Shown piece by piece: positions 8,258 through 16,784 of a stretch of DNA of 35,230 bases (position 1 is the first letter of the stretch; the number at the start of each line of letters is the position of its first letter). The DNA comes from Planctomycetaceae bacterium (GTDB lineage: Bacteria > Planctomycetota > Planctomycetia > Planctomycetales > Planctomycetaceae), in the NCBI GenBank assembly GCA_900299185.1, contig OMIV01000314.1, positions 1-35,230 on the forward strand, given 5' to 3'. The notes below the pieces were generated by a model that was not told where the DNA came from, made no database searches, and saw nothing but the letters and a program-made list of their open reading frames with translations. A program made the position numbers and the translations under genes.

Positions 8258-8305
8258 GACGCTCGCAGCTAGTTGCTGATGGACTCAGAACCGGCGGCGA
8301 GCGTC
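8258..8305. terminator. Possible bidirectional terminator between convergent genes
   Basis: GACGCTCGC (8258-8266) is matched by GCGAGCGTC (8297-8305), giving a nine-base stem with a 30-base loop. It lies between the converging DUF1559 and hydrolase genes. There is no strong T-run on either side, so the call is weak. Confidence 0.3.
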
Positions 8306-8352
8306 TTGGCTTATTTGAGTTGTGGACCGAACGATGGTCGCCCAACCGCAAC

Positions 8353-9321
8353 TCATTTGGTGGCAGGCTTCGGTGCGAGCCAGCCGCCTTCGCGGAGCCA
8401 TTCACCGGCACGTGTGGGCCAGTGAGTGACGGCTTCGTTGGTGGGACGCAGGCCGTAACCGTGTCCTCCGGTGGCGTAGACGTGTAGCTCGGCCGTGCCG
8501 CCAGCTTGCTTGATGGCACCGGCCAGCAGCAGGGAATTCTGAGGCGAGACAGGATCATTGAAGGCATGCACAAAGAGCGTTGGCGGCGCGTTCTTGGGAA
8601 CAACGACATGCTCGCGCAACTTGAGATCGCCCTTTTCCAGAAGTCCGCCGGGATAGATCAGCATGGCGAAGTTTGGTTGGCTCGGGAGCTTGTCTATGTC
8701 GTCAGTGGCTTCGTATTGGCGAGCTTCCAAGAGCGATGTCAGTGCAGCTGTTTCTCCACCTGCAGAGAAGCCGCAGATGCCGATGCGCTGCGGGTCAATC
8801 TTCCATTCGGCTGCTCGGCTACGAACCAGGCTCATTGTTCGCTGAGCGTCTTGAACGGCAGCCGACCAACGCTTGTTGGGATCGCGGGCTGGCACTCGGT
8901 ACTTCAACACGATGCCCGTTACGCCGATCGTATTCAGCCACTCGGCGACTTCGGTGCCTTCCAGGTCGTAAGCCAAGATGTAATGCCCACCACCGGGGCA
9001 GATTACGACGGCCGCTCCGGTGTCCTTATCGGGGGCAGAGCGATAGACGGCGATCTGCGGCGTCGAGACGTTACCCAGCTTGATGATCCGCCGACCCGCG
9101 ATCAGCTTGTCTTCGGGCTTGGTGAGATCGCCTTCGGGCGGCAGTTCTTTGGTCTCACCAGGTGGTTTGCCCGGCCACAGATTGAGCACAACGGGTTCGG
9201 CTGCGACGACCGCTGGCTGAGCGGTTGCTAAAGCCAAGATGGTGCTCGCGAAGGCTGCGCGAACGAAGTTTCGCAAACGCTGCGACTTCGAACGATGAGT
9301 ACTCTTAATGAGGCTCAACAT
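8353..9321 (-). CDS. Secreted alpha/beta hydrolase (acetyl-xylan-esterase-like)
   Basis: This 322-residue protein has an N-terminal signal (hydrophobic run at about 22-40 ending VVAAEP). The body is an esterase-type alpha/beta hydrolase: oxyanion-hole motif CPGGGHY at 108-114, nucleophile elbow GFSAGG with Ser186, probable catalytic Asp256 in FNDPVSP and His287 in GGHGYG. Many planctomycete relatives are annotated as xylan esterases or feruloyl-type esterases. Deacetylation or de-esterification of plant or algal polysaccharide is the likely reaction, but the substrate is not fixed by the sequence. The start at 9321 is chosen because GGGAG lies six bases ahead of it. The frame continues 66 codons further without a ribosome-binding site. 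The gene is divergent from the second sigma factor gene. Confidence 0.88.
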   Translation of the reverse strand: MLSLIKSTHRSKSQRLRNFVRAAFASTILALATAQPAVVAAEPVVLNLWPGKPPGETKELPPEGDLTKPEDKLIAGRRIIKLGNVSTPQIAVYRSAPDKDTGAAVVICPGGGHYILAYDLEGTEVAEWLNTIGVTGIVLKYRVPARDPNKRWSAAVQDAQRTMSLVRSRAAEWKIDPQRIGICGFSAGGETAALTSLLEARQYEATDDIDKLPSQPNFAMLIYPGGLLEKGDLKLREHVVVPKNAPPTLFVHAFNDPVSPQNSLLLAGAIKQAGGTAELHVYATGGHGYGLRPTNEAVTHWPTRAGEWLREGGWLAPKPATK

Positions 9322-9606
9322 GGACGACTCCCAGTGAGATTTCGAAGGAATGAATGACGCGATGTGGAGTTCAACGAAACGCCAACGGGAGTCTGGCAAG
9401 TTGCTCGCTGACGACAATCCCCGCTTCGCTTGAAGACAACGACCAACGACGATTGAACCAATCCGCCAGAGAGCAGTGACTTGCAACTCATAAGGTTCTC
9501 TCGAATTACCGATTGCCATTTAGCAATAAATCTCCCAGCCTTCGCGCTGTCGTCAGGGCGGACGGTTTGATTCCCACTTCATGAGTTCGATCGAGGCGTC
9601 ATTGCC

Positions 9607-10296
9607 ATGTTGAATAAGCCATATCGTGACGAAGCGGCAGGAGATTTGACGCACGAGGAATTCGTCAAACTCGTCGATCGCATCGTCACCGGAGACACGC
9701 AGGCCCTGGCGGTGCTCTTCACTCATTACCACCCGCGGCTGTGGCGATTGGTCAGCTTTCGATTGCATCCCAAACTACGCGGCCGGGTTGATCCCGATGA
9801 CGTGCTGCAAGACGCCTGGATGCGAGCCGTCGAACGCATTGATTACTTCCTGAGGGATGCGTCGCGGTCGGCCTTCGTGTGGTTTCGCATGATCGTGTGC
9901 CAAACGTTGGTCGAGACTCATCGTCGGCACATGGGGGCCGAGAAGCGAAGTGCGGCCAAAGAGTTTTCGATGTCTCAGAAGTTTGATTCGCAATCGACGT
10001 CATCGTCATTGGCGTTTCACCTGCAAGGTCATCTCACGTCGCCCAGCAGCGCGCTCAGTCGAGCGGAGACGGCTAAGCAGCTCGATGCGATCCTTGAAAG
10101 CATGAGCGACATCGATCGAGAAGTGTTGGCTCTGCGGCACTTCGAGCAGCTCAGCAACACGGAAACCGCGCTGGTGCTCGAAATGTCCGAGCAAGCTGCC
10201 AGCATTCGCTACATCCGGGCGCTCAAGCGGCTGAAGGGCATTCTGGAAGTGTTGCCGGACTTCAGCATGTATCAGGCGCCCAACGCCGACGAGTAA
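9607..10296 (+). CDS. ECF-type RNA polymerase sigma factor (second copy)
   Basis: The 229-residue product has sigma-70 region 2 (LWRLVSFRLHPKLRGRVDPD and DVLQDAWMRAVERI) and region 4 (DIDREVLALRHFEQLSNTET followed by IRYIRALKRLKGIL). It closely resembles the sigma factor at 3518-4120 in motif order: RxDPxDxLQ and the DIDREVLAxRHFE signature occur in both, so both belong to the same planctomycete subgroup. No anti-sigma or kinase gene adjoins this one. The start ATG 9607 has GAGG about ten bases upstream. A weakly conserved linker (about 115-150) separates the two domains. The regulon is unknown. Confidence 0.9.
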   Translation: MLNKPYRDEAAGDLTHEEFVKLVDRIVTGDTQALAVLFTHYHPRLWRLVSFRLHPKLRGRVDPDDVLQDAWMRAVERIDYFLRDASRSAFVWFRMIVCQTLVETHRRHMGAEKRSAAKEFSMSQKFDSQSTSSSLAFHLQGHLTSPSSALSRAETAKQLDAILESMSDIDREVLALRHFEQLSNTETALVLEMSEQAASIRYIRALKRLKGILEVLPDFSMYQAPNADE

Positions 10297-10406
10297 CGTC
10301 GGTTGCTGTTTGATGAGAGTGAGCTCAACGCCTTCGCGGAGTGTCGCGAACGCAATCCGTTCGGGTTGTATTCCTTGCTACATGAATCTTGTTTTAGGAG
10401 TTCTCA

Positions 10407-10838
10407 GTGCCAATCGGAGTTCACGGACAATGGGCCTACGAGAGTTTGAGTCGGCCTGCTCTTGGTTCGCAGTGGTTGATCGACTTGTTTGACTGTGAAG
10501 CCGAGGGACTCGATGACCCGCAAGCACTAGAGGCGTTGCTCAGAGAGACGGCGGCACAAGCGCGACTGACACTGTTGCAAGTGGCCACGCACCGCTACGA
10601 GCCTCAAGGCATGACTGTAATTGGACTCGTGGCCGAGTCTCATATCTCGATTCATACCTGGCCCGAGCATCGCTTTGTCTCGGTCGATCTTTTCACCTGC
10701 GGCAGTGACGCGGGGTATCACGAAGTCTGTGATTCGCTATCGCGACACTTCAAAGCCAGGCATCACTCTCTGATGGTGCTGAAACGCGGTGACATGCGGC
10801 AGAGGAAGATCAATCCTTCGTGGATGCCGCCGTCGTAA
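10407..10838 (+). CDS. speD: S-adenosylmethionine decarboxylase proenzyme
   Basis: This 143-residue protein is a bacterial SpeH/SpeD-type S-adenosylmethionine decarboxylase. It makes decarboxylated AdoMet, the aminopropyl donor for spermidine. The self-cleavage motif ESHISIHTWPEH begins at Glu77, so cleavage before Ser78 would create the pyruvoyl cofactor. His83 and Cys98 stand 5 and 20 residues after it, as in the Thermotoga enzyme. The start is a GTG with a TAGGAG box six bases upstream, which decides it. No spermidine synthase gene adjoins it, so the aminopropyltransferase must be elsewhere, or this organism may use the carboxynorspermidine route and keep SpeD for another purpose. The sigma gene upstream ends 110 bp earlier and may or may not share a transcript. 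Confidence 0.95.
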   Translation: MPIGVHGQWAYESLSRPALGSQWLIDLFDCEAEGLDDPQALEALLRETAAQARLTLLQVATHRYEPQGMTVIGLVAESHISIHTWPEHRFVSVDLFTCGSDAGYHEVCDSLSRHFKARHHSLMVLKRGDMRQRKINPSWMPPS

Positions 10839-10853
10839 GGCGATGCGACTTAC

Positions 10854-10972
10854 CGTTCCCAGCTTGGCATGGGGACGCGTCTGCGGAGGGGCTGCTTCAA
10901 GTGTCGTCATTTGATGGCTCTCCGCCATTCGTGCTGAATCTTGGGATGTAAAGGGCGTTGCCAAGCTGGGCG
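10854..10972. repeat. Long-range inverted repeat of the CGTTCCCAG type
   Basis: CCCAGCTTGGCA (10858-10869, preceded by CGTT) is matched by TGCCAAGCTGGG (10959-10970) about 90 bases later. It begins 16 bases after the speD stop. Its edge motif CGTTCCCAG recurs reverse-complemented at 11255-11263, which suggests a dispersed intergenic element. Confidence 0.55.
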
Positions 10973-10995
10973 TCGATTGCGGCCTCCATGTCTCT

Positions 10996-11062
10996 TCTCT
11001 GCGTTCTCTGATTCTCTGTGGTGAAAGAATTCCTTACCGCAGAGAAGCAGAGAACGCAGAGA
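10996..11062. repeat. Large intergenic palindrome with 27-base arms
   Basis: The left arm (10996-11022, beginning TCTCTGCGTTCTCTG) and right arm (11036-11062, ending CAGAGAACGCAGAGA) match at 25 of 27 positions around a 13-base loop. The low-complexity CTCTGCG motif recurs in a second inverted repeat at 16370-16441, so it is probably a dispersed element rather than a terminator of one gene. No T-run follows. Confidence 0.75.
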
Positions 11063-11239
11063 GCTTTCATCAACAAGTCGTAATCCGCTGGAAGAACCGA
11101 CACTCCGCTACTGGTATTGATTCCGATGAAAGAGCCTCGTCATCCCAACCCATAGAGGAATTCAACAGAGTTGGCGGAGAGCCCATTTGATTTTGATGAC
11201 CTCGACGCAGATGGATCGTGAGGCAGAGCCTCCGAACTG

Positions 11240-11266
11240 GCATTCCCAGACGGAGCCTGGGAACGA
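11240..11266. repeat. Short CGTTCCCAG-type hairpin
   Basis: TTCCCAG and CTGGGAA pair around a short GC-rich loop, followed by CGAG. It lies 12 bases beyond the DUF1501 stop, where it could also help end that transcript. The ATTCCCAG...CTGGGAACG pattern is shared with the element at 10854-10972. Confidence 0.5.
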
Positions 11267-11277
11267 GTGGGATTGAA

Positions 11278-12693
11278 TCAGCTCGCGTACAACTCTCGCA
11301 CGGGTTCGCCGCCGTGCGAGATGTGGTTTGGTCGGCCAGTGAGATCTTCGATCGTCATGTGCGGATCGACGCCGAGTAGGTCATAGATCGTCGCGACAAG
11401 GTCACCGGCCGAGACCGGACGTTCGACTGGGTATGCCGCTTGATCGTCGGTGCGGCCCAGAACGGCGCCTCGCTTGATGCCGCCACCGGCCATCAGCACG
11501 AAGCCGCATTGAGGCCAATGATCTCGACCAGACTTCCCGTTGATCTTGGGAGTGCGGCCCATTTCTCCCATCACTACGACCAACGTCGTTTCCAGCAGAC
11601 CGCGTTGTTCCAGGTCGAGAATCAGTGCTGAAACAATGCGGTCCATCGTGGGAGCGAGCACTCGGCACATCCCGAAGTTGTTCTCGTGCAAATCCCAGTG
11701 ATTGCCGCTGTCGGCTTCTTCCCAGTTCACACTGACAAAGGTCGAACCGGCTTCGACGAGTTTGCGGCAGATCAACAAGCTCTCGCCCCACACGGTGCGA
11801 CCATATCGCTCGCGAATCGCCGTAGGTTCGTTCGAGATGTCGAAGGCCGATCGAGTCTTGGCCGAAGTCAGCAACGAGAACGCTTGCTGTTGGAAGTGGT
11901 CCATGCTGTCGACCGATCGAGAACGCTCGACCGACGCCAAACTTTGGTCGAGTTGATCGAGCAATGACTGCCGTCGATTGAGCCGATTCGCAGTGACATC
12001 AGGCAAGGAGTCGAGTGACGGCAGGACCGGCGTCCCAAGAGCATCGACGGGTTTGTAGAAGGCACCCTTCTGCTCGAACTTCTTGTCCCAGACCGTGAAG
12101 AGCGGGTCGTACTGACTGCCGAGATAACCGCCGTAGGGGCCGGCTCGACGCAGTGCCTGTGAGAAGCCGGGATATGACGGAAGGATTACATAGCGCGGGA
12201 CGTCGCTAGCTCCGATCCCAACGTGCTGGCAGACCGACCCGATCGAGGGATGGTCCGTGCGCTTGGCAAAGTAGTTCTCGCGATCGTTGCCGCCATCGAA
12301 GCCCGTGAAGACGTTGTACGGATTGTGGCTGTTGTATTTGTGGGAGTAAGTCCGAATGAGCGAGCAGCGATCCATGACCTGCGCGAGTTCGGGAAGTAGC
12401 TCGCCAATTTGCAAACCGGGGACGACCGTGTTGATCGGTTTGAACTCGCCGCGAATTTCGACGGGGGCCTTAGTTTTCAAATCGAATAGGTCCTGATGAG
12501 GCGGTCCTCCAAATAGATTCAGGAGCACGATCGACTTCGCTCGACCAAGTCGCGCCGATCGCGATTGCTCTGCCGCTTGCATGAAACTCGTCTGGCTGAT
12601 GCTGCCAAACAGACTGAGCCCGCCAACGCAGATCGCAGTGCGCCGCGAGATTCCAGCGGCTGAAGACGAGCGATTTCCAAGCAATCTCAGCAT
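11278..12693 (-). CDS. DUF1501 family secreted protein (copy 1)
   Basis: The 471-residue product belongs to DUF1501, a large planctomycete family with an alkaline-phosphatase/sulfatase-like fold and no proven activity. A Tat-type N-terminus (ISRRTAICVGGLSLFG at about 15-30) predicts export. Family landmarks include IVLLNLFGGPPHQDLFDL, the SHKYNSHNPYNVFTG region, ETTLVVVMGEMGRTPKINGK and GRDHWP, which fit the metal-binding parts of the fold. Its N-terminal region differs clearly from the other DUF1501 protein in this window, so the two belong to different subgroups. The start has a weak AGG seven bases upstream. The usual DUF1549/DUF1553 cytochrome-linked partner gene is absent. Upstream and on the same strand lie vapBC. 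Confidence 0.9.
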   Translation of the reverse strand: MLRLLGNRSSSAAGISRRTAICVGGLSLFGSISQTSFMQAAEQSRSARLGRAKSIVLLNLFGGPPHQDLFDLKTKAPVEIRGEFKPINTVVPGLQIGELLPELAQVMDRCSLIRTYSHKYNSHNPYNVFTGFDGGNDRENYFAKRTDHPSIGSVCQHVGIGASDVPRYVILPSYPGFSQALRRAGPYGGYLGSQYDPLFTVWDKKFEQKGAFYKPVDALGTPVLPSLDSLPDVTANRLNRRQSLLDQLDQSLASVERSRSVDSMDHFQQQAFSLLTSAKTRSAFDISNEPTAIRERYGRTVWGESLLICRKLVEAGSTFVSVNWEEADSGNHWDLHENNFGMCRVLAPTMDRIVSALILDLEQRGLLETTLVVVMGEMGRTPKINGKSGRDHWPQCGFVLMAGGGIKRGAVLGRTDDQAAYPVERPVSAGDLVATIYDLLGVDPHMTIEDLTGRPNHISHGGEPVRELYAS

Positions 12694-12805
12694 GTTGAAC
12701 CTACTGCCTGTGAAACCAACGCTGATCGAGAATCAAATCCACCGACGACTGTGAACAAGCACGACAACGGTGTCGACGCTTCTCTGCAAGCTGGTTGTGG
12801 CGAAT

Positions 12806-13213
12806 TCAGATAAAGGGATCGAAGACGGGCACTCCGCAACGTGAGAAGTCTTTGACGTTTCGTGTGGCGACCGTGAGCCCATGCAACTTGGCCGTCGCCG
12901 CGATCATGGTGTCGGCAATGCCGATCGTGAAACCGGTCTGCCGTGCTTGGTTACAGATTTCAGCCCAGACGATCGAGGTGTCGATTCCCCAATTCAAACA
13001 ATGGAGTTTGGATCGCAATGTATGAAACCACGAGACCAACCTCTGCCGACGATGGCCGCTGGGAAGGGCAGTGATCCCACACCAGATTTCTCCCATGACG
13101 ATTGGGTCAACAACAAGCTCCGTTTCATGAGCATCAATCCAAGCGCAGACTGTCTCATTCGGATGTTGCTTAGTCGGCTCACACAAGACGTTGACGTCAA
13201 TTAGGTATTTCAT
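12806..13213 (-). CDS. vapC: PIN-domain toxin, VapC family
   Basis: This 135-residue protein is a PIN-domain ribonuclease. It starts MKYLIDVNVL and carries the four acidic residues expected for the metal site: Asp6, Glu42 (in VMGEIW), Asp101 (in IGIADTMIAA) and Asp122 (in RNVKDF). VapC toxins cut tRNA or rRNA when freed from their antitoxin. The target here cannot be read from sequence. The start codon overlaps the antitoxin stop in an ATGA arrangement, so the two genes are translationally coupled. It stands between two unrelated DUF1501 genes, a position suggesting local insertion. Confidence 0.9.
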   Translation of the reverse strand: MKYLIDVNVLCEPTKQHPNETVCAWIDAHETELVVDPIVMGEIWCGITALPSGHRRQRLVSWFHTLRSKLHCLNWGIDTSIVWAEICNQARQTGFTIGIADTMIAATAKLHGLTVATRNVKDFSRCGVPVFDPFI

Positions 13214-13467
13214 TCGAAGTCGATTGTTTGGAGGTCGTCAGTCGTTTCCCTGCGTTCCATCGCCTCGAAGAGTCCCTTCTCAGGACAGTCGCGAAGGACA
13301 TCCAAGAGAGAACGATGGTCCTCAGATGTTTGGGGCGTCGCCTTCAAACGAAACATGCCCAGGCCGATGCGTTCGAATTCACATTCCTGTCCGGGGCGAA
13401 GGCCGTCGGCTCCTTGAAACTCAAGTGGGATGGCGAGCTGGCCATTGTCCGAAATTGTGATTCTCAT
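13210..13467 (-). CDS. vapB: AbrB-like antitoxin, VapB family
   Basis: The 85-residue product begins MRITISDNGQLAIP, a swapped-hairpin AbrB/SpoVT DNA-binding pattern, and continues with LRPGQECEFERIGLGMFRLK. The C-terminal part (LLDVLRDCPEKGLFE) is the kind of tail that wraps the PIN toxin. It should neutralise the VapC encoded next to it and repress its own promoter. The frame allows an ATG at 13491, eight codons earlier. I prefer 13467 because the hairpin begins right there, but neither start has a strong ribosome-binding site. The last base of its TGA stop lies inside the vapC start region. Confidence 0.85.
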   Translation of the reverse strand: MRITISDNGQLAIPLEFQGADGLRPGQECEFERIGLGMFRLKATPQTSEDHRSLLDVLRDCPEKGLFEAMERRETTDDLQTIDFE

Positions 13468-13555
13468 AAGGTTGCCGCCGCCTTCATGCATGGGGTGCGG
13501 ATACTTGAAACGTGTCCGTGGAATGTGATCGTCATCAGTTTTAGCAGGTTACATC

Positions 13556-14980
13556 ATGCGCCAAGCACTCGCGCTGAATCGACGTTCCTTTTTCGGAAAG
13601 TCCGCTGCCACGGGGCTCAGCACTATCGCTTTGGCATCGTTACTTGAGCCGAGCTTGCTGAATGCCGCGCCACAGAAAGGTGTGCTGGCAGAGTTGCCGT
13701 TGCCTCAGCGAGCCAAACGCGTGATCTGGCTGACGATGGCTGGAGGACCATCTCATTTGGAACTCTACGATTACCGTCCGAAGCTCGCCGAAATGGACGG
13801 TCGCCCGATGCCCGAGAGTCTGACGCGCGGCCAACAGCTGGCTCAGCTTCAAGGACAGAAGTTGGTGTGCTTGGGGCCTCAGTTCAAATTCAAGAAGTAC
13901 GGCCAGAGCGGTATCGAGATCGGAACGTTGCTGCCTCACATTGGCTCGGTCATTGATGACATCTGCCTCGTCCGCTCGATGACAACCGACGCCATCAATC
14001 ACGACCCGGCTCACACCTTCATGAATACTGGATCGCAAATCTCCGGTCGGCCCAGCATGGGTTCGTGGATCACGTATGGGCTCGGCAGCGAGACCGCTGA
14101 TCTCCCTGGCTTCATCGTGATGGTGTCAACGGGCAAGGGCCGGTCGCCGCAGCCGATTGCCATGCGGCAATGGAGCAGCGGGTTCTTGCCTTCTCGGTTT
14201 CAAGGCGTGCAGATGCGAAGTCGCGGTGAGGCCGTGCATTACCTCTCCAATCCGCCGGGTGTCTCGCGCGAGCAGCAAGGAGCGGCGGTCGAGGCCATCA
14301 ATGATCTCAATCGGTTGCTGAACTCGGTTGATCCTGATCCCGAGATTGAGACACGGATTGCTCAGTACGAGATGGCGTTTCAAATGCAGGTGAGTGTCCC
14401 CGAGTTAATGGATCTTTCGACTGAGGATGAGAAGACCATTTCGATGTATGGCTGCCAGCTCGGTGACGGTTCGTTTGCGAATAACTGCTTGTTGGCTCGA
14501 AGGTTGGCTGAACGAGGAGTCCGATTCATTCAGCTCTATCACCGCGATTGGGACCATCACAGTTTGCTGCGCGAAGAGCTTCCGTTGAGAGCACGCGAAG
14601 TTGATCAAGCCTGCGCGGCGCTCATTCGAGATCTCAAACAACGAGGGCTCTTTGACGACACGTTGATTGTGTGGTCGGGCGAGTTCGGTCGCACGCCGAT
14701 GTCTCAAAGCAATAAGGGACCGGTCGGTCGCGATCATCACAACAAGAGCATGTCGATGTGGCTGGCTGGAGCAGGGCTGCGTCGTGGAATGGCTTACGGT
14801 GCCACGGACGATCTGGGTTATGCCGCCGTGGAGAACATCGCCACCGTGCATGACTTGCATGCAACGATGCTGCATCAAATGGGCATTCAGCACAATGCTT
14901 TCAGCTTCAAGTTTCAAGGACTCGACGCGCGGCTGTCCGGTGTCGAAGGTGCTCGCGTGCTGACGGGAATTCTGAAGTAG
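13556..14980 (+). CDS. DUF1501 family secreted protein (copy 2)
   Basis: This 474-residue protein is of the common planctomycete DUF1501 type: Tat-type start (LNRRSFFGKSAATGLSTIAL), VIWLTMAGGPSHLELYDYRP, the GEFGRTPMSQ motif, GRDHHNKSMSMWLAGAG and a C-terminal VHDLHATMLHQMGI segment. In other planctomycetes this subgroup usually follows a DUF1549/DUF1553 gene, with which it may form a secreted complex. Here the upstream neighbour is vapBC on the opposite strand and no partner is seen. Activity is unproven; the fold resembles sulfatases/phosphatases. The next gene on the strand is the NHL-repeat protein, 120 bp away. Confidence 0.92.
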   Translation: MRQALALNRRSFFGKSAATGLSTIALASLLEPSLLNAAPQKGVLAELPLPQRAKRVIWLTMAGGPSHLELYDYRPKLAEMDGRPMPESLTRGQQLAQLQGQKLVCLGPQFKFKKYGQSGIEIGTLLPHIGSVIDDICLVRSMTTDAINHDPAHTFMNTGSQISGRPSMGSWITYGLGSETADLPGFIVMVSTGKGRSPQPIAMRQWSSGFLPSRFQGVQMRSRGEAVHYLSNPPGVSREQQGAAVEAINDLNRLLNSVDPDPEIETRIAQYEMAFQMQVSVPELMDLSTEDEKTISMYGCQLGDGSFANNCLLARRLAERGVRFIQLYHRDWDHHSLLREELPLRAREVDQACAALIRDLKQRGLFDDTLIVWSGEFGRTPMSQSNKGPVGRDHHNKSMSMWLAGAGLRRGMAYGATDDLGYAAVENIATVHDLHATMLHQMGIQHNAFSFKFQGLDARLSGVEGARVLTGILK

Positions 14981-15100
14981 CGGGAGACCGGTTCGGTGAG
15001 GTCGTTCGATTTCGGAATTCCTTGGCGAACATTATGAGGCGTGCAATCAGTTGGTCCGATTGGCCAACCTCGACCGTCTCATCACCAGGGAGTTTGCTTC

Positions 15101-16219
15101 ATGCTTCGTCGCACGTTTGTGTTGGGGATCACTCGCGCTGCTTTGTTCGCGGTTAGTGCAAGCCTTCTTACTGTCGGTGCTCTTGCAGCGGATGTCGTCA
15201 CTGTGGCTGGCAATGGTACGAAGGGCTTCGTGGCCGGTGAGCACGTCGCGACCGAGACGCCGATCGGCGAGCCATACGGCATTGCGAAAGGGCCTGACGG
15301 GCAGCTCTATATCTGCGAGATCGCAGCTCATGTCGTGCGGAAGCTCGATGAGAAAACCGGCAAGCTGACTCTCGTCGCCGGTAATGGAACGAAGGGGTAT
15401 GCGGGCGATGGTGGCCCGGCAACTTCAGCTCAACTCAATGAGCCTTATGAAGTCCGCTTCGATCAAGAGGGCAACGTCTTCTTCGTCGAGATGAAGAATC
15501 ACATCGTTCGTCGCGTTGATAAGCAGACGGGCAAGATCTCGACGGTGGCTGGAACGGGACAACCAGGCTTCACAGGTGATGGCGGTCCGGCGACTCAAGC
15601 CAAGCTCAACATTCCGCATTCCATCGCGCTCGACCATCAGAACCGACTATACATCTGCGACATCGGCAATCATCGCGTGCGAGTGGTTGATCTGAAGACC
15701 GGGATCATCAGCACGTTCGCAGGCAATGGCGAAAAGAAGCCTACTCCAGACGGAGCCAAGATTGATGGAGCACCGCTGAACGGTCCGCGAGCCCTCGACT
15801 TTGATGGCAAGCACAGCCTGTATCTCGCGCTGCGAGAGGGCAACGCGGTCTATCGCATCGACCTCATGACACAGACTCTGCAGCATCTCGCAGGCATTGG
15901 TAAGTCGGGCTATGCCGGGGACGGCGGACCGGCCAAAGCCGCGACTCTTGCCGGTCCGAAAGGCATCGCGCTGGGACCCACTGGCGACATCTATTTGGCT
16001 GATACCGAGAGCCACACCATTCGAGTCATTCGTCAGAAGACCGGTGTGATCGAGACGCTCGTGGGTGACGGCAAGAAGGGCGATGGCCCGGATGGTGCTC
16101 CGCGTTCTTGTCGCACCGCGCGACCTCATGGCGTGTATTGCGACAACGTCGGCAACGTCTACATCGGCGACAGCGAGAATCATCGAGTGCGTCGCATCTT
16201 GGATGCTGCGACGAAGTAA
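15101..16219 (+). CDS. Exported NHL-repeat beta-propeller protein
   Basis: The 372-residue protein has a signal peptide (about 1-29, ending VGALAAD) and then about six repeats of 55-60 residues. Each repeat has the form VAGxGxxGxxGDGGPA...L..P.GIALD..GxLYIxDxxNHRVRxVD. Six NHL units would close into one beta-propeller, a binding scaffold for proteins or carbohydrates. I see no catalytic residues. ATG 15101 is chosen for its AGGGA box about nine bases upstream and for the signal peptide. The frame extends 20 codons further without support. It may share a transcript with the DUF1501 gene upstream. Such pairs of secreted proteins are common in planctomycetes, but a joint function is not shown. 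Confidence 0.9.
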   Translation: MLRRTFVLGITRAALFAVSASLLTVGALAADVVTVAGNGTKGFVAGEHVATETPIGEPYGIAKGPDGQLYICEIAAHVVRKLDEKTGKLTLVAGNGTKGYAGDGGPATSAQLNEPYEVRFDQEGNVFFVEMKNHIVRRVDKQTGKISTVAGTGQPGFTGDGGPATQAKLNIPHSIALDHQNRLYICDIGNHRVRVVDLKTGIISTFAGNGEKKPTPDGAKIDGAPLNGPRALDFDGKHSLYLALREGNAVYRIDLMTQTLQHLAGIGKSGYAGDGGPAKAATLAGPKGIALGPTGDIYLADTESHTIRVIRQKTGVIETLVGDGKKGDGPDGAPRSCRTARPHGVYCDNVGNVYIGDSENHRVRRILDAATK

Positions 16220-16369
16220 GAGCAGCAGTTGTTTCCCGTCTCACAAACAAGCTCCGAAGTGCGAGGCTCTCGAAACTAAGGCGCTAAGACTTCAGTCTGG
16301 TTGCCGCTCGTGTCTCGACGATTCTTGGTTGGAGATTCAGCCCGGCACATTTCCAAATCATTTGAAACG

Positions 16370-16441
16370 CTGAGGTCGCCGAGATCGCAGAGGATTGAGA
16401 GACGCTTCAGGGCTTTCCTCTGCGTACTCCGCGCCTCGGTG
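16370..16441. repeat. Degenerate inverted repeat of the CTCTGCG type
   Basis: CTGAGGTCGCCGAGATCGCA (16370-16389, then GAGGA) is an imperfect inverted copy of TCCTCTGCGTACTCCGCGCC (16416-16435, then TCGGTG). It shares the CTCTGCG core with the palindrome at 10996-11062. A run TCTTTTTG follows at 16447-16454, so it may also end transcripts coming from the NHL gene. Confidence 0.5.
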
Positions 16442-16590
16442 TGAGATCTTTTTGCTTGTGCCATGCCGCTGGATGGATTGCTTGCTGGACGTTGCAGATC
16501 CTCAAAACGGATGCCGCGTGCTTGAGTTTGGCAATCGCTCTGCAAGCAATCGTCGGTTGTTTGTTGTGAGTGTGACTGAGGGTGCCTCAA

Positions 16591-16618
16591 TTGACGCTCG
16601 ATCGGTCCCAAATAGAAT
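16591..16618 (+). promoter_or_regulatory. Probable sigma-70 promoter for tatC
   Basis: TTGACG (16591-16596) and TAGAAT (16613-16618) are each one base from consensus with a 16-base spacer. The transcript would begin about 250 bases before the tatC ATG and carry a structured leader. Confidence 0.5.
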
Positions 16619-16741
16619 CACCGCCGTTCCGCTCACCCGACCTGCTCCGAATCGCGGGCAAACCGAGTGGACAGCAACTTGTCGCGCTCCGCCTTGATGG
16701 GCGCGAAATGTCAGCTTTGTGGCTGTCCCTGCTGAGGTTTG

Positions 16742-16784
16742 CCGACCGCGTGGTCGGTTAGCCTGCTCACACTTCCGAGTGAGC
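16742..16784 (+). promoter_or_regulatory. Two small hairpins in the tatC leader
   Basis: CCGACC-GCGT-GGTCGG (16742-16757) and GCTCAC-ACTTCCGA-GTGAGC (16765-16784) are perfect adjacent stems in the predicted leader. They match no riboswitch class I recognise. Confidence 0.35.

Noticed and set aside
15101-16219. NHL repeats as a DNA tandem array
   Set aside because: The repeats are at protein level (a beta-propeller); the DNA units are too diverged to be a recent tandem duplication.
16395-16697. Plus-strand 100-codon frame before tatC
   Set aside because: It overlaps a degenerate inverted repeat and a probable promoter, and the product resembles nothing.
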